From assembly GCA_022266195.1 (NCBI GenBank), contig WHVY01000001.1, positions 5,828,001 to 5,892,000 of the forward strand: 64,000 bases of DNA. The letters are read 5' to 3'. The notes under the pieces are model-generated. The model saw nothing but the letters and a program-made list of their open reading frames with translations. It did not search any database and had not been told where the DNA came from. This stretch comes from Tetranychus cinnabarinus. Taxonomy: Eukaryota > Arthropoda > Arachnida > Trombidiformes > Tetranychidae. The number at the start of each line of letters is the position of its first letter. Position 1 is the stretch's first letter. This document shows positions 62,269 through 64,000 of this stretch, piece by piece. Both the position numbers and the translations under genes were made by a program.

Positions 62269-64000
62269 TCTTTGGTGTCTATCACAGACAGCTTAATAGC
62301 CGTTGATTTGGAATGGTGACTATGTTGATCAACAACAAAACTATGATGATTATGTTGATGATTATAATGATTATGATGGTGGTATTGACACAATTAACAA
62401 TTATAAAAAAATTCACATAAACAGTAAAGCTAATTTTTTTCATCTGGTGGATAAAATTGGAAACATAAAGTTAGGCGAGGCTTTAAGCATACGCAGTGTA
62501 GACAGACAGCAGATATGAGTAGAGACAGATTTTCATTTGACTTTCTATTTTGCCTTTCTTTCCTTTCCTTTAATTTGATTTGTTTTGGCCAAAAATTGAG
62601 TGACAAAATTACCTTTTAGTTGATCATATTTAATCAATTTGTCGGTCAAAAGCGAAACCAAACAACTCAAGTTACGGTCAACCAATATGGTTGCGACTAA
62701 CCCAAAATAATTGCCTGACTTTAATAACATTTTCAGTGCAATTCACAGAAAACTAACAATGACTTCCATTTATATAATGATATCAATAGTGATTCTGATT
62801 GTGATTTTAATAGCGATATTAACGTAATGACAATCTAAATGTTTAAAGTTCGAAGTATCTAAACTCATTGACCATTATCTGACTAAATGTAACTCAAGTT
62901 GTGATTCAAGCTTATTGTGAGATTATTAAAATGATCATAAAGGAAAAAACAAAAGTAATTAAGACTAACCAAGCATACCTTTGATAGAGTGAAAACAATT
63001 AACAATAAGAATCAAAGTGTAAAAAATGGATGTTTCTTTGATCAATTTAAAGGTAAAAAATGGATGGATTAATAATATTAATGCGATAATTTTGATATTA
63101 CTTTTGATTTAACTCTGAATTCATCAAAATCTTACGATTAACTTGTTTCTTTGAGTTAATACACATTTATAATGCTCATGGTTATGGATAAAAATAATCA
63201 TTCAAGATAATCTAAACATCAGTTTTCAATATGATTAGTAAATTGTTTTCCGCCATTATATTCATTTGTGTCTTGATAACAAATGGAAGGTTCAACAATC
63301 GATATTAATAATCTTCTCATTTCACTGATTATCAATTATGTTGCTCATTTTGTAGCTTTTTTTCAACCAGAATCTGGTTTCACTGCATAATCTGGTGCTT
63401 CTCTTTTTTTTGGGTTAATTCAAAGCTGAACAAACATATGATCAAAGCGTGTTCAAATTGTATGAAAATATTGCGCGCACAGGAAAAAAAGGATCAGCCT
63501 TTAATGATGAGAAAACTGATTTATTACTGAACAAGGAGAAGAAGAATTTTCATGTTTCCAGATAACTTGAATGACCTTGCAAAGGAACCAATGGGTTAGT
63601 TGAAATAATGAATGTTAGCCAATGAAGCACCAACTTCAAGGTAAATTGGAGAAGAAGAGAAAAAGAAAACTTGATTTCTTGTTTTAAGAATCAATGTAAA
63701 GACTAACATTGGATGTAACAATTGGCGTATTTATCACTCAGTAGCAGAATGATTTCTTGATTGTGTTGTTGATCAAGTTTAACAAAAAAATAAACTTCAA
63801 CATTTTACCAATTATCAATATTATTTCGAGTTTACCACTTCTGGTTATTACCATTGAATCCACTAGGATTTGCTTGTTTACAATATCTGTTAATAAAGAC
63901 TATTTGTAAACACCAATTTTTCCCAATTAATTATGATCAGCTAATTTTTCAATGCGTCTTCATATCAAAGCTTGCATTGCTTATGTATTATTTTACAATC
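62269..64000. other. Upstream flank of the ceramide glucosyltransferase gene
   Basis: About 1.7 kb that should contain the promoter and any 5' noncoding exon of the minus-strand glycosyltransferase. It is AT-rich with GATTAT-type simple repeats near 62340-62390. No further ORF of protein-like composition and no recognised element. Confidence 0.5.

Noticed and set aside
62171..62393. Longer N-terminal exon for the ceramide glucosyltransferase beginning with a His-rich segment
   Set aside because: Its frame reaches the donor in phase 1, and joining to exon 2 gives an immediate stop. The alternative frame from 62268 matches the conserved anchor and joins correctly.
1..64000. tRNA, rRNA or CRISPR-like arrays
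   Set aside because: No TTCRANNC-type tRNA box with a matching stem, no rRNA-like conserved blocks and no regularly spaced direct repeats were seen; the repeats are palindromes, MITEs or microsatellites.

Overview
The window is AT-rich metazoan DNA with spliced genes. A three-domain cuticular chitin-binding protein and a seven-helix gustatory receptor point to an arthropod. An acariform mite, perhaps spider-mite-like, is my best guess, but nothing in the sequence settles the species. Gene density is low: four host genes and one large transposon in 64 kb, separated by long AT-rich stretches with microsatellites, small TA-flanked inverted-repeat elements and foldback repeats.

Layout. (1) 1-963 is flanking DNA. 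(2) 964-9931 is what looks like a complete CACTA/EnSpm-type DNA transposon. It has 12-bp perfect terminal inverted repeats beginning CCCAGTC, an AT dinucleotide on both sides, subterminal TGASTCA-like repeats, a Tnp2-type transposase on the minus strand, two related multi-exon accessory genes on the plus strand, a small acidic minus-strand gene, and strong palindromes near the right end. (3) 9932-21372 holds no gene I can support. (4) 21373-22855 (minus) is a four-exon gustatory receptor. (5) 22856-38636 is gene-poor and carries two inverted-repeat elements. (6) 38637-47936 (plus) is a Dok-7-type PH/PTB adaptor lacking its 5' exon(s). (7) 50023-56158 (minus) is a five-exon obstructor/CPAP3 protein with two small inverted-repeat elements in its largest intron. 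(8) 60099-62268 (minus) is a complete four-exon ceramide glucosyltransferase. (9) 62269-64000 is its upstream flank.

The host genes do not form a functional unit: chemosensation, receptor-tyrosine-kinase adaptor, cuticle matrix and glycolipid synthesis. The transposon is a unit: transposase and accessory genes diverge from a shared roughly 400-bp spacer. The two accessory proteins share a C-terminal domain, and two of their introns fall at equivalent positions, so one arose by duplication of the other. This element, and the unnamed domain its accessory proteins share, is the least described item in the window.

Multi-exon genes are given as full spans with exon coordinates in the evidence. 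Splice sites were chosen by GT/AG, phase continuity and protein conservation, all by eye. No database search was run.
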